The translations under genes were made by a program, and so were the position numbers. The notes below the pieces were generated by a model, which saw only the letters and a program-made list of their open reading frames with translations, had not been told where the DNA came from and searched no databases. From the NCBI GenBank assembly GCA_041655735.1, contig JBBAEV010000034.1:1-8354 (forward strand): a stretch of DNA of 8,354 nucleotides, in the 5' to 3' direction. Source of the DNA: JBBAEV01 sp041655735. Its GTDB lineage: Bacteria > Bacillota_I > Bacilli_A > RF39 > UBA660. Positions 6,040 to 8,354 of this stretch are shown in pieces (the stretch's first letter is position 1; each line of letters begins with the position of its first letter).

Positions 6040-8103
6040 ATGGATCAGAAAGAACTAAACTACCTAGAAGATACTATCAATGTAATTAAAGAAGAAATAG
6101 GCCAAAGTGATGTTGATTTAAAACAATACAACGAGAATCTATATCAAATGCAAAGATATGCATGGGAAAATGCATCAACAGTAGATGATAAAGAACAACA
6201 ATACTTCAGAAGAGAAATGGAATTAGAAGATGCATTAGAACTTATGGAATATCGTAAGAATATAGTACTAAAGAAAATGTTAGATAATCCATACTTTGCT
6301 AGAATTGATTTTAACAATAAAAATATTTATATCGGAATTAAAAATGTAATGGATAAAAAATATAATAATTATGTATATGACTGGAGGGCACCAATATCAA
6401 ATCTATATTATGATTTTGAATTAGGGGATGCCTTTTATAATGCTCCAGAAGGCATAATAAAAGGTAATATAACTTTAAAAAGACAATACAAAATAGAAAA
6501 TGGTACTTTAGTATATATGTTTGATAATAGTATTAATATTGAAGATGATTTATTAAGAGAGGTATTAAGTAAGAATACATCAGAAAAGATGAGAAATATA
6601 GTTAATACTATTCAAAAAGAACAAAATGAAGTTATTAGAAATACGGAAAATGAAGTATTAATAGTAGAAGGACCTGCTGGTTCTGGTAAAACATCAGTAG
6701 CCCTTCATAGAGTAGCATACCTTTTATATAAATTTAGAGAACAATTAAAAGCTAAAGAAATATTAATATTCTCACCAAATAAAATATTTACAGAATATAT
6801 ATCTAGCGTTCTTCCTGAACTAGGGGAGAGTAATACCTTAAGTACTTTATTTAGTGATTATATGTATAATTTCATTACTGAATATAAAGATATTCAAACA
6901 TATATGGAATTTATTGAATTTATATATGACTCTAATGATAGTAATATAAAAGAATTTATTGAAATAAAGCTATCAAATAACTTTATAAAAGTAATAGATA
7001 CTTATATTGAAGAAATAATAAGTAAAATAAGATTTAAGGATATATATATAGATGATCATTTAATAATAACTAAAGAAACATGTAAAGAAGTATATAATGA
7101 ATCAAAAAGATTTACTCCTTATGAAAGAATAGAAAAAGTAATAGATTATGCTTTAATGAAATATCGTCATGAAGTAATAATTAAAAATTATACTTTAGGA
7201 CAAATAAATAGAATAATAAAAGACAATTTCTTGTATAATAATAATTTTAGAGAAATATTAATAAACATGTATGATAGTATCAAAGTACAAAATAAGTTAA
7301 TCAAATTATATCCTAATATTAAATTAAATGAATTTATTAATCATTCTAAAAAGCAATTAAAAGGTAAAACAATAAATTATGAGGATGCGATTATAATGCT
7401 TTATTTAAAAGGTAAACTACAAGGATTTGGTGAAGCTAGTAGAATAAAACAACTAGTATTAGATGAAGCCCAAGATTACACTTTAATGCAATATATAATC
7501 CTTGAAAACATCTTTAAAAAAGCTAAAGTAACCATTTTAGGAGATTGTAATCAAATATTGAATCCTTTATTAAAACAAGATAATTTAAATATAATAGGGG
7601 AAATGTTTAATGATAAAGATGTCATATATCTTAAACTTAATACTACATACCGTAACAGTTATGAAATAACTGAACTCGCAAATAGAATATTAAACTTAAA
7701 AAATGTTAATCCAATAAAAAGATATACTAAACCACCAATAATAAAAGAGAATATAGATGAAAATACATTAGTAAAAGAAATAAAGGATATTATTAACAAC
7801 AATAAATATGAATCACTTTCAATTATTACTAAAAGTAGAAAAGAAGCAGATTATATTTATCAATTATTAAAGGAAAATGGTATAGATGCTCATACTTATG
7901 AAAGTAAACATATAACTCATTCTAAATTAATAATACTTCCTATATATTACGCTAAAGGATTAGAGTTTGATAATGTCATCATCTATGATAATAAAGATAA
8001 CGGTTATAAAGAAGAGGATAAAAAAATATTTTATGTAGCATGTACTAGGGCTCTTCATGAACTAACAATATTAAGTGAGAATAAGTTAGAAATAAGTTTT
8101 TAA
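6040..8103 (+). CDS. helD: HelD-type superfamily 1 ATPase (RNA polymerase recycling factor)
   Basis: HelD binds RNA polymerase and uses an N-terminal coiled-coil arm in the secondary channel plus ATP-driven motion to free stalled enzyme from nucleic acid. The 687-residue product starts with a charged helical arm (about 1-82), then the HelD hallmark YDWRAPISNLYYDFELGD (113-130). Helicase motifs follow: Q-like TIQKEQNEVIR (190-200), Walker A GPAGSGKTS (211-219), ILIFSPNKIFTEYISSVLPE (241-260, the HelD Ia region), Walker B VLDEAQDY (473-480), motif III ILGDCNQIL (499-507), motif IV LNTTYRN (533-539), motif V AKGLEFDNVII (638-648) and motif VI FYVACTRALHEL (664-675). All catalytic motifs are intact. 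It is somewhat shorter than Bacillus subtilis HelD (about 774 residues), the difference lying mainly in the arms and the divergent middle (270-460). UvrD/Rep helicases lack the DWRAP block, so HelD is preferred. It is transcribed from its own promoter. Confidence 0.93.
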   Translation: MDQKELNYLEDTINVIKEEIGQSDVDLKQYNENLYQMQRYAWENASTVDDKEQQYFRREMELEDALELMEYRKNIVLKKMLDNPYFARIDFNNKNIYIGIKNVMDKKYNNYVYDWRAPISNLYYDFELGDAFYNAPEGIIKGNITLKRQYKIENGTLVYMFDNSINIEDDLLREVLSKNTSEKMRNIVNTIQKEQNEVIRNTENEVLIVEGPAGSGKTSVALHRVAYLLYKFREQLKAKEILIFSPNKIFTEYISSVLPELGESNTLSTLFSDYMYNFITEYKDIQTYMEFIEFIYDSNDSNIKEFIEIKLSNNFIKVIDTYIEEIISKIRFKDIYIDDHLIITKETCKEVYNESKRFTPYERIEKVIDYALMKYRHEVIIKNYTLGQINRIIKDNFLYNNNFREILINMYDSIKVQNKLIKLYPNIKLNEFINHSKKQLKGKTINYEDAIIMLYLKGKLQGFGEASRIKQLVLDEAQDYTLMQYIILENIFKKAKVTILGDCNQILNPLLKQDNLNIIGEMFNDKDVIYLKLNTTYRNSYEITELANRILNLKNVNPIKRYTKPPIIKENIDENTLVKEIKDIINNNKYESLSIITKSRKEADYIYQLLKENGIDAHTYESKHITHSKLIILPIYYAKGLEFDNVIIYDNKDNGYKEEDKKIFYVACTRALHELTILSENKLEISF

Positions 8104-8109
8104 AAATTA

Positions 8110-8138
8110 TTGACAAAAATTTTTATATGTTATATCAT
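8110..8138 (+). promoter_or_regulatory. Near-consensus sigma-A promoter after helD
   Basis: A perfect TTGACA (8110-8115) and TATCAT (8133-8138, 5 of 6) are separated by exactly 17 nt. It is the only clear consensus -35 in the window. The expected start, about 7 nt after the -10, is near 8145, the first base of a perfect hairpin. It lies 6 nt past the helD stop and drives no visible coding gene before the terminator. Confidence 0.75.
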
Positions 8139-8144
8139 TTAAGT

Positions 8145-8214
8145 ACCTTGAAAAACCAAATGTTTTTCAAGGTGTTGAGAAGATTCACTTTGTTGTGGAT
8201 CTTCTCATTTTTTT
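8145..8214 (+). ncRNA. Candidate two-hairpin small RNA ending in an intrinsic terminator
   Basis: From the predicted start near 8145 the transcript would be about 70 nt and almost wholly paired. Hairpin 1 is a 12-bp perfect stem, ACCTTGAAAAAC (8145-8156) with GTTTTTCAAGGT (8162-8173), loop CAAAT. Hairpin 2 is 13 bp with one G-U pair, arms 8176-8188 and 8195-8207, loop TTTGTT, followed by seven T. A strong promoter just upstream and the absence of a supported reading frame argue for an independent RNA gene. I do not recognise it as 6S, SRP, tmRNA or a known riboswitch. It might instead be an elaborate helD 3' end, or a leader for a gene beyond the window. No function is proposed. Confidence 0.6.
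8176..8214 (+). terminator. Strong intrinsic terminator (hairpin 2 plus T7)
   Basis: TGAGAAGATTCAC (8176-8188) pairs with GTGGATCTTCTCA (8195-8207) around a 6-nt loop and is followed by seven T (8208-8214). It ends the candidate small RNA and would also stop helD read-through. It is the strongest terminator in the window. Confidence 0.85.
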
Positions 8215-8231
8215 GTATTATTTTATTATTA

Positions 8232-8240
8232 TGATATAAT
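8232..8240 (+). promoter_or_regulatory. Extended -10 promoter facing out of the window
   Basis: TGATATAAT is an exact extended -10, identical to the one before the hydrolase gene. TTGTAT at 8213-8218 is a possible weak -35 at 16 nt spacing. Transcription would start near 8247 and run towards the window end, so its gene, if any, lies outside. Confidence 0.4.
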
Positions 8241-8255
8241 CAATAAAATATTGAT
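8239..8255. repeat. 17-nt palindrome at a promoter start
   Basis: ATCAATA (8239-8245) and TATTGAT (8249-8255) are perfect inverted arms around AAA, overlapping the last two bases of the extended -10 and the predicted start. The position suits an operator that blocks transcription. Being AT-rich in an AT-rich genome, it could arise by chance. Confidence 0.35.
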
Positions 8256-8328
8256 ATCTAAATCCATAAATTATTTATTTAATTTTAAATTAAAAAATTA
8301 ATATAATTATAATGCAATGTAGTAGAGT

Positions 8329-8352
8329 TATATATATATACATATATATATA
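8329..8352. repeat. TA dinucleotide tract
   Basis: Six TA units (8329-8340), one CA, then five TA units (8343-8352) run almost to the window end. The tract is nearly self-complementary. The stretch from 8256 to here is AT-rich and holds no coding frame, tRNA or other recognisable element. Confidence 0.7.
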
Positions 8353-8354
8353 GT

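Noticed and set aside
8160..8234. A 24-codon frame, MFFKVLRRFTLL..., hydrophobic with basic residues and resembling a small type I toxin.
   Set aside because: It has no ribosome site, its ATG lies in the hairpin 1 loop, and it runs through the terminator and T-run, so the RNA would end before the stop codon. The structure explains the sequence better.

Overview
This window comes from a very AT-rich, low-GC Gram-positive-type bacterium (Bacillota, probably an uncultured Bacilli or Mollicutes-like lineage). The base composition, AGGAGG/GGTGAT ribosome sites, a xerD...deoB neighbourhood like that of Bacillus, and a HelD-type RNA polymerase helicase all point that way. No in-frame TGA occurs in the long genes and Trp is written TGG, so the standard bacterial code fits. 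The exact taxon cannot be read from the window.

Layout. (1) Positions 1-1446, + strand: the 3' end of a slipin/stomatin-type SPFH membrane-scaffold gene, overlapping by 14 nt the start of a Ppx/GppA-like phosphatase gene. (2) Positions 1443-2660, - strand: rarA, an AAA+ ATPase of replication forks. It converges on the phosphatase gene, the two stop codons overlap, and one short hairpin can serve as terminator for both. (3) Positions 2661-2764: a divergent promoter region. (4) Positions 2765-5945, + strand: xerD, an unassigned alpha/beta hydrolase, then deoB (phosphopentomutase), ended by a hairpin terminator. In Bacillus subtilis the xerD homologue ripX lies directly beside drm (deoB), so the hydrolase looks like an insertion into a conserved pair. 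(5) Positions 6040-8103, + strand: a complete HelD-type superfamily 1 ATPase with its own promoter. (6) Positions 8104-8354: non-coding. It begins with a near-consensus sigma-A promoter, then two perfect or near-perfect hairpins and a T-run, which together look like a small RNA of about 70 nt. After that come an extended -10 element with a palindrome on it and an AT-repeat tail running to the window end.

Most of the content is ordinary housekeeping (replication-fork maintenance, chromosome dimer resolution, pentose salvage, RNA polymerase recycling). The items most worth a second look are the two-hairpin RNA downstream of helD, the overlapping slipin/phosphatase pair in which the phosphatase lacks a usual acidic residue, a Walker A Thr-to-Asn change in RarA, the hydrolase inserted next to deoB, and the repeated use of -10 boxes placed almost against the ribosome binding site. 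I do not see a clear mobile element, CRISPR array, tRNA, rRNA or defence island.
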